64,000 bases of DNA, taken from the NCBI RefSeq assembly GCF_014647675.1, contig NZ_BMPQ01000003.1, positions 446,373 through 510,372 of the forward strand. The letters are read 5' to 3'. This stretch comes from Streptomyces flaveus. Lineage in GTDB: Bacteria > Actinomycetota > Actinomycetes > Streptomycetales > Streptomycetaceae. The position numbers were made by a program, and so were the translations under genes. Position 1 is the first letter of the stretch. Every line of letters starts with the position of its first letter. Positions 30,596-40,760 of the stretch are shown piece by piece. The notes beneath the pieces were generated by a model, which saw only the letters and a program-made list of their open reading frames with translations, had not been told where the DNA came from and did no database searches.

Positions 30596-32157
30596 TCCCG
30601 AGGCCCCGCCCCGCACAGCACGAACCCGAAGCACCCCGCGACCTGATCGGCATCGGCATCGGCCCCTTCAACCTCTCCCTCGCCGCCCTCGCCCACCCCC
30701 TCGCCGAACTCGACACCGCCTTCTACGACCAGCGCCCCGCCTTCGACTGGCACCCCGGCCTCCTCATTGACGGCGCCACCCTCCAAGTGCCCTTCCTCGC
30801 CGACCTGGTCACCCTCGCCGACCCCGTAAGCCCCTGGTCCTTCCTCAGCTACCTCCGCAGCCGCGACCGCCTCTTCCCCTTCTACTTCGCCGAGCGCTTC
30901 CACATCCACCGCGCCGAATACGCCGCGTACTGCCGCTGGGTCAGCGACCACCTGCCCGCACTCCACTTCGGCCACCACATCGACGCCGTCCGCTGGAATC
31001 CCGGGCTCGACCTCTTCGAAGTCGACTTCACCCGACGCCCCGACCCCGAAGGCCCCGACCTCGACGGCGACGACAGCGAAGAAGGCGAAGCCCACGGCCG
31101 TACGTACGCCAAGAACCTCGTCCTCGGCATCGGCACCGCCCCCCACATCCCCGAACCGCTCCGCCCCCTGGTCGAAGCCCCCGGCGTACCCGTCATCCAC
31201 GCCGCCGACTACCTCGAACACCGCGAACAACTCCTCACCGCCGACCACATCACCGTCATCGGCTCAGGACAGTCAGGCGCCGAGATCTACCTCGACCTCC
31301 TCCGCCACCGCCCCCCAGGCCGCGAAAAAATCCACTGGCTCGCCCGCACCGAAGCGTTCGCCCCCATGGAGTACTCCAAACTCGGCCTCGAACACTTCAC
31401 CCCCGACTACACCCGCTACTTCCACGCCCTGCCCGAACCCGTACGCGACCGCCTCGTCCCCGCCCAATGGCAGCTCCACAAAGGCATCGACGCCGACACC
31501 ATCGCCGCCATCCACGACGAGCTCTACCAGCGCACCCTCCACGGCGGCTGGCCCGACACCGTCCTCACCCCCGGCATCCACGTCCGCACCGCAGGCCGCA
31601 TCGCCAGGACGCGCATCGAACTCCACCTCGAACACGTCCAGCAGGGCACCCGCACCCGCCTCACCACCGACGCCGTCGTCCTCGCCACCGGCTACCGCGA
31701 ACGCCCCCTCGACCCCCTCCTCGCCGGCCTCGACCCCTACGTGCTCCGCGACAGCGCCGGCCGCCCCCACATCGACGACCAGTACCGCCTCACCCTCGAC
31801 CCCACCGTCACCGGCTCCCTCTACGTCCAGAACGCCGAACTCCACACCCACGGCGTCGGCACCCCCGACCTCGGCCTCGCCGCCTGGCGCAGCGCCACCA
31901 TCCTCAACTCCCTCACCGGCAAAGACCCCTACCCACTCCCGCAGCGCACCGCCTTCACCACCTTCGGCCTCGAAGACGGCACGCCGGGAAAACACGGAAT
32001 TACCGGAAACCGGGGAATTACGGGAAAACCGGGGCACCCTCCCGCGTCAGCTTCCACCCCACCGAAGCGAACTCCTTCGGATCCAGCGTGCCCTTCTGAG
32101 TCACCCACTCCGCGATCCGCGTACGGATCTCCGTCGACTCCGACCACACCTCCGTAG
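30592..32157 (+). CDS. Lysine/cadaverine N-monooxygenase (DesB-like) with extended C-terminus
   Basis: 521-aa FAD/NADPH-dependent N-hydroxylase of the IucD/SidA/PvdA family. FAD motif GIGIGPFNLSLAAL near the start, NADPH motif VIGSGQSGAEIYLDLL in the middle, and VVLATGYRERPLDPLL near residue 365. In desferrioxamine synthesis DesB hydroxylates cadaverine. The recognisable protein ends at about TTFGLE (near 31977). The frame then runs ~60 codons through a Gly/Thr/Pro-rich tail with a GITGN/GITGK repeat, antisense to the nucleotidase gene for 140 bp, suggesting that the original stop was lost. Translationally coupled to the decarboxylase upstream. DesC and DesD homologues are not adjacent. Confidence 0.85.
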   Translation: MIPRPRPAQHEPEAPRDLIGIGIGPFNLSLAALAHPLAELDTAFYDQRPAFDWHPGLLIDGATLQVPFLADLVTLADPVSPWSFLSYLRSRDRLFPFYFAERFHIHRAEYAAYCRWVSDHLPALHFGHHIDAVRWNPGLDLFEVDFTRRPDPEGPDLDGDDSEEGEAHGRTYAKNLVLGIGTAPHIPEPLRPLVEAPGVPVIHAADYLEHREQLLTADHITVIGSGQSGAEIYLDLLRHRPPGREKIHWLARTEAFAPMEYSKLGLEHFTPDYTRYFHALPEPVRDRLVPAQWQLHKGIDADTIAAIHDELYQRTLHGGWPDTVLTPGIHVRTAGRIARTRIELHLEHVQQGTRTRLTTDAVVLATGYRERPLDPLLAGLDPYVLRDSAGRPHIDDQYRLTLDPTVTGSLYVQNAELHTHGVGTPDLGLAAWRSATILNSLTGKDPYPLPQRTAFTTFGLEDGTPGKHGITGNRGITGKPGHPPASASTPPKRTPSDPACPSESPTPRSAYGSPSTPTTPP

Positions 32158-33826
32158 CCGCCGCCACATGCGGAAACGCTCCACCACCATTGGCCCGGTA
32201 GTTGTTCACCGCGAACACGAACTCCTGCGCGTCATCCAGCGCCGCACCGCCGTAGGAGAGGTTCTTGATCCGCGAACCGGCCGCCTGCGCGACATCGATC
32301 TCGTAGGTCAGCCCCGACACATAGTCGTAGTTGTAGTCCGGGCGGCCACCCGCATTGGTCAGCTTCTCCACATCCACGGGCGCACCCGCCGCCGTCCGCA
32401 CGAAATACTCCGCCGAATACTCCAGATACGCCCGCACCTGCACACCCGTCATCACCTTCGCGACCAGCGTGTTGTCGTACACATACAGACTCGACAGATC
32501 CCGGATGGTCACCTCGCCGGCCGGGATCTCAGAGGTGCGGGAGAAGGGGGACGCCTGTGCGATCACCGGCAGCGAGGCGTACTCCGTCCCCGCCAGCGCC
32601 GCCTTGACCACGTCCTCCTGGACCTTCGTGATCAAGTCGATGATCGGCGCGTCCTTATAACGGGCATCGACCGTCGTCAGCGTCTCCGTCGCCGCCCCGA
32701 CCACCTGATTCACGTACGCGACCACGACGTCGTGCTCGTCCTTCAGCAGCCTCGTGATCTCCGGATCATCGGCGACCGCATTCGAGTTCAGCACCGAGGC
32801 CGCCACGGACTCGACCTCCCACCGCCCCCGCTTGAAAACCAGCTCGAAATCGAAGAGAGACAACCGCTCCGCATACGCCAACGGCTCCGACAGCACCACG
32901 GCCTTGCCGGTCTTCTCGTTGGTCACCTTCAACTCGGGAATCTCCACATGCGCATGCCCGACGAGAATCGCGTCGATCCCCGGCACCTGCTGCGCCACCA
33001 ACGCCGCCGAATTCTCGACATACGGCAACTGATCACCGTACGAAGACCTCCCCGACGACCCACTGTGCGCCGAAACGACCACCACATCCGCACCCATCGA
33101 CCGCAGCTTCGGCACCCACTTCGCCGCCTGCTCCTCAAGCCCCGGGAACGTCAACTTCCCCTGCACATATGCCTTGTCCCAGATCGCGATCCCCGGATTC
33201 GTCAGCCCCAGCACAGCCACCTTCACCGGCGGCAGACCCCGCACATGGAACGTCTTCATGAAGTACGGCGGAAAAGCCGGCCGCAGCGTCTTCGCATCCA
33301 GCGCGTTCGCACCCAGCAGCGGGAAGTGACACTGCTCCTCGAATTTCCGCAGCGTCTCGATGCCGTAATTGAACTCATGATTGCCGAGCGCCACCGCGTC
33401 ATACCCGATCGCGTTCATCGCCTGCGCCATCGGATGCACCGGCCCGCCCTCGGCCGTGATCGGATCGACCTTCGCGTAGTAATACGTCAGCGGAGTGCCC
33501 TGGATCGTGTCGCCCGCGTCCAGGAGCAGAGTGTTGCGGCGGCCCTTCTCCGCACGGACCTGGTTCACCAGGGTCGAAATGCGGGCCAGGCCTTGTGCGT
33601 TGCCCGCTGTGTCGGCGTACTCCGCGTCCTTGAAATAGTCCCAGTTGAAGACATGGCCGTGCAGATCCGTCGTGCCCATGACGGTCAGTGCATACCGCTT
33701 CACCGGCTTCCTGCCTCTCCTCGTCTCCGCAGCGCGCGCCGCCGGAGCCGCGACCGTACCGGTGAGCGCCACCCCCGCCCCAGTCACGGCGGACTTCTTC
33801 AGGAACTTCCGGCGGTTCAACGGCAT
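32018..33826 (-). CDS. Tat-exported 5'-nucleotidase / 2',3'-cyclic phosphodiesterase
   Basis: 602 aa. Twin-arginine signal NRRKFLKKSAVTG near the start followed by a hydrophobic stretch and AARA cleavage site. The calcineurin-like metallophosphatase domain follows (TTDLHGH, DAGDTIQGTP, GNHEFNYG, VGHAHVE). The C-terminal 5'-nucleotidase domain has the substrate-binding NNYRANGGG. It would dephosphorylate nucleotides or cyclic nucleotides outside the membrane. ATG 33826 follows GGGAG; the frame is open to 34033 but the Tat signal fixes the start. Convergent with, and overlapping, the N-monooxygenase gene. Confidence 0.93.
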   Translation of the reverse strand: MPLNRRKFLKKSAVTGAGVALTGTVAAPAARAAETRRGRKPVKRYALTVMGTTDLHGHVFNWDYFKDAEYADTAGNAQGLARISTLVNQVRAEKGRRNTLLLDAGDTIQGTPLTYYYAKVDPITAEGGPVHPMAQAMNAIGYDAVALGNHEFNYGIETLRKFEEQCHFPLLGANALDAKTLRPAFPPYFMKTFHVRGLPPVKVAVLGLTNPGIAIWDKAYVQGKLTFPGLEEQAAKWVPKLRSMGADVVVVSAHSGSSGRSSYGDQLPYVENSAALVAQQVPGIDAILVGHAHVEIPELKVTNEKTGKAVVLSEPLAYAERLSLFDFELVFKRGRWEVESVAASVLNSNAVADDPEITRLLKDEHDVVVAYVNQVVGAATETLTTVDARYKDAPIIDLITKVQEDVVKAALAGTEYASLPVIAQASPFSRTSEIPAGEVTIRDLSSLYVYDNTLVAKVMTGVQVRAYLEYSAEYFVRTAAGAPVDVEKLTNAGGRPDYNYDYVSGLTYEIDVAQAAGSRIKNLSYGGAALDDAQEFVFAVNNYRANGGGAFPHVAAATEVWSESTEIRTRIAEWVTQKGTLDPKEFASVGWKLTREGAPVFP

Positions 33827-33984
33827 GACTCGTAACTCCCTGGGAGGGTGGGATCCGGCGCGCGCATGGTCAACAACGCGCGTAGATTCTGACCCGGTCA
33901 TGACCAGCAGCAACAGACCCCCCAGGTTTCGATCTGATGACCAACCAGCCCCACAACCAGGCCACCGATGACAGAGTGGGACGT

Positions 33985-34701
33985 ATGACCCCAGCCGCAG
34001 AGGAACCCCGCCCCGCAACCCCCTACGGCACACCGGAGGCCCCCCGCATCGCCGTCCGAGGCGAAGCCCACCTCGAAGTCGACCCCGAAATCGCCCGCAT
34101 CGTCATCACCGTCATGGCCCGCGGCACCGACCGACGCACCGCCCTCGACGACCTCACCCGCCGCAACGCCATCGCACTCGACCTCGTCAAGACATACGGC
34201 GAAGCCGTGGAACGCGTGGAAACCGGCGCCTTCTCCATCAGCCCCGAACTCACCAAACACGGCCGCGGCGAACGCATCCGCGCCTACCACGGCCGCGTCC
34301 ACACCACCGCCGAACTCACCGACTTCACCGCACTCGGCGAACTGACAACACAGTTGGCGGACCTCGACCTCACCCGCGTCGACGGCCCCTTCTGGGCCCT
34401 GCGCCCAGGCTCACCCGCCCACCGCCAAGCCCGCCAACAAGCAGTACGCGAAGCCGTCCAACGCGCCCGCGAATACGCCGAAGCACTCGGTACGACACTC
34501 GCCGCACTCGTCGAACTCGCCGACATCGGCGCGGAAAACACCCAGCAATTCGCAGCACCGGGCTCAAGCCGCATGCGCAGCGCCGGCTACGCCCGAGCCG
34601 CCGAAGACACCGCCGCCGCACCCCTCGACCTCGAACCCCAACGCCAACACGTCTACGCCCACATCAACGCCCGCTTCACAATGGCGCCGCCCCAGCTCTA
34701 G
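33985..34701 (+). CDS. SIMPL-domain (DUF541) protein
   Basis: 238-aa protein with one SIMPL/DUF541 domain: RIAVRGEAHLEVDPEIARI at the start and repeated beta-alpha units; ends with HVYAHINARFTM. I start at ATG 33985, just after GTGGGA, rather than ATG 33937, which has no ribosome binding site. No signal peptide is evident in this copy. Function of the family is unclear (some are periplasmic or stress-related). Divergent from the nucleotidase gene. Confidence 0.8.
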   Translation: MTPAAEEPRPATPYGTPEAPRIAVRGEAHLEVDPEIARIVITVMARGTDRRTALDDLTRRNAIALDLVKTYGEAVERVETGAFSISPELTKHGRGERIRAYHGRVHTTAELTDFTALGELTTQLADLDLTRVDGPFWALRPGSPAHRQARQQAVREAVQRAREYAEALGTTLAALVELADIGAENTQQFAAPGSSRMRSAGYARAAEDTAAAPLDLEPQRQHVYAHINARFTMAPPQL

Positions 34702-34848
34702 CAACGAGAGCTCTGGTAACGAGCTCAAATGCTCATCGGAGCACCCCGGCGCACAATTCAACACTTGTCAATAGCCCTTCACGCAAAGGTCGTTGAGTAG
34801 TCATGCATGACCAATTCCCTACCCACCGGTAAGCCCTAGGCTCGAACC

Positions 34849-36285
34849 ATGCGCCGAGCAAAGATCGTCTGCACCCTGGGCCCCGCAACCGACTCGTACG
34901 ACCAGATCAAAGCACTGGTCGAAGCCGGAATGGACGTAGCCCGCTTCAACCTCAGCCACGGCACATACGCCGACCACGAGGAGCGCTACCAGCACGTACG
35001 AAAGGCCTCCGACGAAACCGGCCACAGCGTCGGAATCCTCGCCGACCTTCAAGGCCCGAAGATCCGACTCGGCCGCTTCAGCGAAGGCCCCGTACTCCTT
35101 GAACGCGGAGACACCTTCACCATCACCGTCGAAGAAGGCATCCAAGGCGACCGCCAGACCTGCGGCACCACCTACGACGGACTCGCCGCCGACGTCACCA
35201 CCGGCGAACGCATCCTCGTCGACGACGGCAAAGTCTGCCTCGAAGTCACCGCCGTCGACGGCCCCCGCGTGCACACCACCGTCGTCGAAGGCGGCATGGT
35301 CTCCGACAACAAAGGCCTGAACCTCCCCGGCGTCGCAGTCTCCGTCCCCGCCCTCTCCGACAAGGACGAAGCCGACCTCCGCTGGGCCCTGCGCACCGGC
35401 TTCGACGTCATCGCCCTCTCCTTCGTCCGCAGCGGACGCGACATCAAGGACGTCCACCGCATCATGGACGAAGAGGGCCGCCGCCTCCCCGTCATCGCCA
35501 AGGTCGAAAAACCCCAAGCCGTCGACAACATCAACAACATCGTCGCAGCCTTCGACGGGATCATGGTCGCCCGAGGCGACCTGGGCGTCGAAATGCCGCT
35601 GGAACAGGTCCCGATCGTCCAGAAACGCACGATCAAGCTGGCGAAGCGCAACGCCAAGCCCGTCATCGTCGCCACCCAGATGCTCGACTCGATGATCGAC
35701 AACTCCCGCCCGACCCGCGCGGAGGCGAGCGACGTCGCCAACGCGGTCATCGACGGCACGGACGCGGTGATGCTGTCCGGCGAGACAAGCGTCGGCAAGT
35801 ACCCGATCGAGACGGTTCGCACGATGTCCCGCATCGTCGAGGCCGCCGAGGAGGACATCCTCGCGAAGGGCCTCCCGCCCCTGACCGAACGCAACAAGCC
35901 CCGCACCCAGGGAGGCGCCGTCGCCCGAGCGGCCGCCGAGATGGGCGACTTCCTGGGCGCGAAGTTCCTGGTCGCTTTCACCCAGTCCGGCGACACGGTC
36001 CGCCGCCTCTCGCGTTACAGGTCGCCGATCCCCCTCCTGGCCTTCACCCCCGACCCGGCCACCCGCTCCCAGCTCAACCTGACCTGGGGCGTCGAAACCT
36101 TCCTCGGCCCCCACGTCAACTCCACCGACGCGATGGTCGACCAGGTCGACGAACAACTCCTCAAGATCGGCCGCTGCCAGAAGGGCGACATCGTGGTGAT
36201 CACCGCCGGGTCGCCGCCGGGGGTCTCGGGCTCGACGAACCTGGTCCGTGTGCATCACATCGGCGAGGATGACGCGCCCAAGTAG
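34849..36285 (+). CDS. pyk: Pyruvate kinase
   Basis: 478-aa glycolytic enzyme making pyruvate and ATP from phosphoenolpyruvate and ADP. Begins RRAKIVCTLGPATDS; the signature VARGDLGVEMP and the active-site lysine in VIAKVEKPQA are present; ends with the C-terminal regulatory domain (GDIVVITAGSPPGVSGSTN). Transcribed alone from a 147-bp upstream gap and closed by a strong hairpin at 36299-36336. Confidence 0.98.
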   Translation: MRRAKIVCTLGPATDSYDQIKALVEAGMDVARFNLSHGTYADHEERYQHVRKASDETGHSVGILADLQGPKIRLGRFSEGPVLLERGDTFTITVEEGIQGDRQTCGTTYDGLAADVTTGERILVDDGKVCLEVTAVDGPRVHTTVVEGGMVSDNKGLNLPGVAVSVPALSDKDEADLRWALRTGFDVIALSFVRSGRDIKDVHRIMDEEGRRLPVIAKVEKPQAVDNINNIVAAFDGIMVARGDLGVEMPLEQVPIVQKRTIKLAKRNAKPVIVATQMLDSMIDNSRPTRAEASDVANAVIDGTDAVMLSGETSVGKYPIETVRTMSRIVEAAEEDILAKGLPPLTERNKPRTQGGAVARAAAEMGDFLGAKFLVAFTQSGDTVRRLSRYRSPIPLLAFTPDPATRSQLNLTWGVETFLGPHVNSTDAMVDQVDEQLLKIGRCQKGDIVVITAGSPPGVSGSTNLVRVHHIGEDDAPK

Positions 36286-36298
36286 GGGGAGTCCAGCA

Positions 36299-36336
36299 AG
36301 AAGCGGATGTTCACGACAACGTGAGCATCCGCTTCT
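36299..36336 (+). terminator. Terminator after pyk
   Basis: A hairpin of 11 + 5 bp interrupted by one T-G pair (AGAAGCGGATG...CATCCGCTTCT) with an ACAA tetraloop, 14 bp after the pyk stop. Confidence 0.85.
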
Positions 36337-36365
36337 CGATTGTGACCTTGGAATCTAAGGAAAAG

Positions 36366-36440
36366 TGCCCCGGGTCGGACTCGAACCGACACTGTATGGG
36401 TTTTGAATCCATTGCCTGCTGCCAATTGGGCTACCGGGGC
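36366..36440 (-). tRNA. tRNA with CAA anticodon (Leu-type codon UUG), short variable loop
   Basis: 75-nt cloverleaf on the minus strand. Acceptor GCCCCGG/CCGGGGC with discriminator A; D-arm GCC/GGC with loop AATTGGCAGCA; anticodon arm ATGGA-TTCAAAA-CCCAT, with four pairs and an A-C mismatch next to the loop; variable region ACAGT (5 nt); T-arm GTCGG-TTCGAGT-CCGAC. CCA is not encoded. Anticodon CAA would read the leucine codon UUG, yet bacterial tRNA-Leu normally carries a long variable arm (class II). This one is class I and its D-loop resembles tRNA-Gln. It lies between pyk and the ANTAR regulator gene, antisense to both. Confidence 0.9.
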
Positions 36441-36542
36441 CCAGCGAATCGAAGGTTAACCTCGACCCGCTGCCCGTCCACCATATCGCAGCTGGGTACC
36501 CTCTTGGAAAGCAGTACCTCTGCCCTGAACGAGGAGCCCCCC

Positions 36543-37199
36543 GTGACCGCCCCCGAGTCGCCCCAGCCCACAGACGCGCCCGACGACGACAAGTCGCACG
36601 TGCCTCCGCTGACGACCCGTGTCGTCATCGCCGAGGACGAGGCGTTGATTCGTCTCGATCTCAAGGAGATGCTCGAAGAAGAGGGCTACTCCGTCGTTGG
36701 TGAGGCCGGCGATGGCGAGGAGGCCGTGGAGCTGGCTCGGGAGCACCGTCCGGATCTTGTGATCCTCGATGTGAAGATGCCGAAGCTGGACGGGATCTCC
36801 GCCGCTGAGAAGATCGCGGAGGAGTCGATCGCCCCCGTACTGATGCTGACTGCCTTCTCGCAGCGCGATCTCGTCGAGCGGGCCCGTGACGCCGGCGCGA
36901 TGGCGTACTTGGTGAAGCCGTTCAGTAAGAGCGATGTCGTCCCGGCGATCGAGATGGCTGTCTCGCGCTTCACGGAGTTGAAGCAGTTGGAGAAGGAGAT
37001 CGCCGATCTGACGCAGCGTCTGGAGACGCGGAAGCTCGTGGATCGTGCGAAGTCGGTTCTGCAGACGGAGTACGGGTTGTCGGAGCCGGCGGCGTTCCGG
37101 TGGATTCAGAAGACGTCGATGGATCGTCGGATGTCGATGCAGCAGGTGGCGGAGGCGGTTATTCAGGACGCGGAGGAGAAGAAGGCCGCGAAGGACTGA
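36543..37199 (+). CDS. ANTAR-domain response regulator (PdtaR-like)
   Basis: 218 aa: N-terminal receiver domain (acidic pair in IAEDEALIRLD, phospho-acceptor in LDVKMPKLDG, Lys in LVKPF), a coiled linker (ELKQLEKEIADLTQRLETRK) and a C-terminal ANTAR domain (DRAKSVLQTEYGLSEPAAFRWIQKTSMDRRMSMQ). ANTAR regulators bind paired hairpins in nascent RNA and prevent termination; mycobacterial PdtaR (Rv1626) is the nearest relative I recall. Start is GTG 36543 after GAGGAG. Third codon positions are noticeably less C-rich than in the neighbouring genes. Its kinase partner is not here. Confidence 0.93.
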   Translation: MTAPESPQPTDAPDDDKSHVPPLTTRVVIAEDEALIRLDLKEMLEEEGYSVVGEAGDGEEAVELAREHRPDLVILDVKMPKLDGISAAEKIAEESIAPVLMLTAFSQRDLVERARDAGAMAYLVKPFSKSDVVPAIEMAVSRFTELKQLEKEIADLTQRLETRKLVDRAKSVLQTEYGLSEPAAFRWIQKTSMDRRMSMQQVAEAVIQDAEEKKAAKD

Positions 37200-37225
37200 G
37201 GTCGGTACCTGCACGCGCGTACATG

Positions 37226-37268
37226 CGACGAGGCCCGCGCCCCCTGCGAGGGGGTGCGGGCCTCGTCG
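37226..37268. terminator. Bidirectional terminator between ANTAR gene and livF
   Basis: A long stem between arms CGACGAGGCCCGCGCCCC and GGGGTGCGGGCCTCGTCG, with one G-T-type interruption and a 6-7 nt loop, separating two convergent genes. Confidence 0.85.
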
Positions 37269-37294
37269 TACAACGGTCGTACAGGGTGAGGAGC

Positions 37295-38007
37295 TCAGTC
37301 CTCGCCGAGGTACGCCTTGCGTACGGATTCGTCGTGCAGGAGGTCCTGTCCGGTGCCGGTGAGCACGATGCTGCCGACTTCCATGACGTGTCCGTGGTCG
37401 GCGAGTGACAGCGCCGCCTGGGCGTTCTGTTCGACCAGGAGGATGGTGGTGCCCTGGGATTTGAGTTCGGCGATGGTGGCCATGATCTTCTGCATCATGA
37501 TCGGTGAGAGGCCCATGGAGGGTTCGTCGAGCATGAGGAGTTTGGGCTGTGACATGAGGGCGCGGCCCATGGCGAGCATCTGCTGCTCGCCGCCGGAGAG
37601 GGTTCCGGCGGCCTGCTTACGGCGTTCCCCGAGGATGGGGAAGAGGTCGTAGGCGCGCTGGATGTCCTTTTCGATTCCTGCTTTGTCGTCGCGGAGGAAG
37701 GCGCCGAGCCGCAGATTGTCCTCGATGGTCATGCGGGGGAAGATGTGCCGCCCCTCGGGGGAGTGGGCGAGTCCCAGCGAGACGATCTGGTGGGCCGGGG
37801 TCTTCTTCAGCGATTTGCCGCCGAATTTGATCTGGCCGCTCAGCGGCTTCAGCAGTCCCGACAGGGTGCGCAGTGTCGTGGTCTTGCCGGCTCCGTTGGT
37901 GCCGATGAGGGTGACGACCTCGCCGGCTTCGACCTTGAAGGAGATGCCTTTGACGGCTTCGATTTTGCCGTAGGCGACTCGGAGTTCGTCGACTTCGAGG
38001 AGGGCGG

Positions 38008-38011
<4 letters not shown>
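37295..38011 (-). CDS. livF: Branched-chain amino acid ABC transporter ATPase LivF
   Basis: 238-aa ABC ATPase: Walker A GTNGAGKTT, signature LSGGEQQMLAMGRAL, Walker B LLMLDEPSMGLSP, H-loop LLVEQN. The short form with HSPEGRHIFP is typical of LivF. It overlaps livG by 4 bp (ATGA). Together with LivG it powers import through LivHM. Last gene of the operon. Confidence 0.95.
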
Positions 38012-38919
<908 letters not shown>

Positions 38920-38924
38920 GGTGG

Positions 38925-40760
38925 TCAGGCCCCTGCCTTGCTGAGGACTGTGGGCGCTTCCGCTTCTTCGTGGAATTCGAGCTGACGGCGCCGGTTCGGG
39001 ATGAGGCCTTCCGGACGGAAGCGCATCAGCAGGACGAGCGCGAGGCCGAAGGCGAAGAGCTGGTAGTCGCCGAGGAATTGGAGCTTGGCGGGGATCAGGT
39101 AGAGGAGTGCGGCGCCGACGAGGGGTCCGCTGATGGTGCCCATGCCGCCGAGGACGACCGCGGCGAGGAGGAATGCCGAGTTCGGTGGTACAACGTGGGC
39201 GAATTGGTATTGCTCGGGGGTCACGGTGTAGGTGACGTGGGCCTGGACGGTGCCGGCGAGGCCGGCGAGTGCGGCGCCGAGGGCGAAGGCGATGAGTTTG
39301 ACGCGGAAGCCGTTGATGCCCATGGCGAGGGCGGCGGTTTCGTCTTCGCGGATGGCGATCCAGGCGCGGCCGATGCGGGAGTCGCCGCTGCGTCGGAAGA
39401 CGATGACGACGATGAGGGTGATGAGGAGCATCAGCAGGAAGTAGTTGGCGAAGCGGGCGATGGTGAATCCGGCGATGCTGTGTTCTTGGCCGAAGTCGAA
39501 GCCGAAGATGTTGAGGTTCGGGATCGATGAGATGCCGTTGGAGCCATTGGTGATGTCGGGGCCTGAGGTGCCGTCGGCGTTGAGGACGGCGATGCGGAAG
39601 ATCTCACCGAAGCCGAGGGTGACGATGGCGAGGTAGTCGCCGCGCAGGCGCAGGGTGGGGGCGCCGATGAGGACGCCGAAGACCATGGCGACTGCCGCGC
39701 CGAGGAGGGCGGAGGCCCAGAACGGCAGGTGGATGTCGAAGGGCGAGGAGGGCGAGCCGGAGACCATGGCCCCGGTGTAGGCGCCGACGCCGAGGAAGGC
39801 GACGTATCCGAGGTCGAGGAGCCCCGCCATGCCGACGACGATGTTCAGGCCGAGGGCGACGGTCGCGAAGATCAGGATGTAGACACCGATGGTCGCGTAC
39901 TGGTCGTCGGACTGAGTGAAGGGGAAGGCCGCGGCGGCGACGAAGGCGCCGATCATCGTGACGTTGCGGTGCTTGGCGGTGATCGCGGAGACCCTGGCGA
40001 CCAGTCCTGCCTTGGTGACGGCGGCGAAGCCGAAGCCGACGGTGATCATGAAGCCGACGAAGAGTTCGTCGTATTCGGTGCCGATGCCGTAGGTGAAGAC
40101 GGTCAGGCCGAGGGCGAGCGCCGCGACGATGATGAGGATTTCGGCGTACGCGGGCAGCTTGCGGGCCGGAGTTACCTCGCTGGAGGCGAAGGCCGCTTTG
40201 AAGACCGTCAGCTTGTTGCGGGTGTTGTGGCGGAACTGCTCCCAGTCGGTGTCATCGGGGTCGGCCGGTTCGGTTACGGGCCGTTCGAAGGGCAGGGAGA
40301 GGGCGCCGAGGACGGTCGCGAGGGTGACGATGGCGACGACCCAGCCGCCGGGCTCGAGGTTGGCGAGGCCGCCGAGGTTGACGCTGATCGCGATGATCGT
40401 GAACCAGGCGGTCGCGAAGGCGGCGAGTGCGGCCAGCTTGATGGCGCTGTCGGCTGAGCCGGGGGTGAGCCAGCGCAGGCCCTTCACTCCATAGGAGGCG
40501 AGGCCGAAGAGTGCGGTGAGGGCGCCTGTGATGAGGACGAGGACCTGGAGGCCGCCGGGGTAGCCGTAGACGGTGAGGTCACCGGGGAACGCGTCGGTCC
40601 AGGTCCAGGCGAGGAACGTGGATACGACGGTGAGGATGCCGCCGCCGGTGGCGAGGGTGCGGCCCAGGTTTTCGGGGATGCCGATGAGGCCGCTGGGCTT
40701 GCCCTTGGCCGGGGTGCTCGGCGTCTGGGGGGCAGTGGTCTGTGTGGTCATCGGTGTCAC
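38925..40760 (-). CDS. livM: Branched-chain amino acid ABC transporter permease LivM
   Basis: Up to 611 aa. The C-terminal ~350 residues are the LivM permease (VGMAGLLDLGYVAFLGVGAYTGA, GDYLAIVTLGFGEI, EDETAALAMGING). The N-terminal ~250 residues add extra membrane helices and a charged loop, longer than E. coli LivM but usual in Streptomyces. The start is either GTG 40760, overlapping the livH stop as GTGA, or ATG 40751; neither has a clear ribosome binding site advantage. Confidence 0.92.
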   Translation of the reverse strand: MTPMTTQTTAPQTPSTPAKGKPSGLIGIPENLGRTLATGGGILTVVSTFLAWTWTDAFPGDLTVYGYPGGLQVLVLITGALTALFGLASYGVKGLRWLTPGSADSAIKLAALAAFATAWFTIIAISVNLGGLANLEPGGWVVAIVTLATVLGALSLPFERPVTEPADPDDTDWEQFRHNTRNKLTVFKAAFASSEVTPARKLPAYAEILIIVAALALGLTVFTYGIGTEYDELFVGFMITVGFGFAAVTKAGLVARVSAITAKHRNVTMIGAFVAAAAFPFTQSDDQYATIGVYILIFATVALGLNIVVGMAGLLDLGYVAFLGVGAYTGAMVSGSPSSPFDIHLPFWASALLGAAVAMVFGVLIGAPTLRLRGDYLAIVTLGFGEIFRIAVLNADGTSGPDITNGSNGISSIPNLNIFGFDFGQEHSIAGFTIARFANYFLLMLLITLIVVIVFRRSGDSRIGRAWIAIREDETAALAMGINGFRVKLIAFALGAALAGLAGTVQAHVTYTVTPEQYQFAHVVPPNSAFLLAAVVLGGMGTISGPLVGAALLYLIPAKLQFLGDYQLFAFGLALVLLMRFRPEGLIPNRRRQLEFHEEAEAPTVLSKAGA

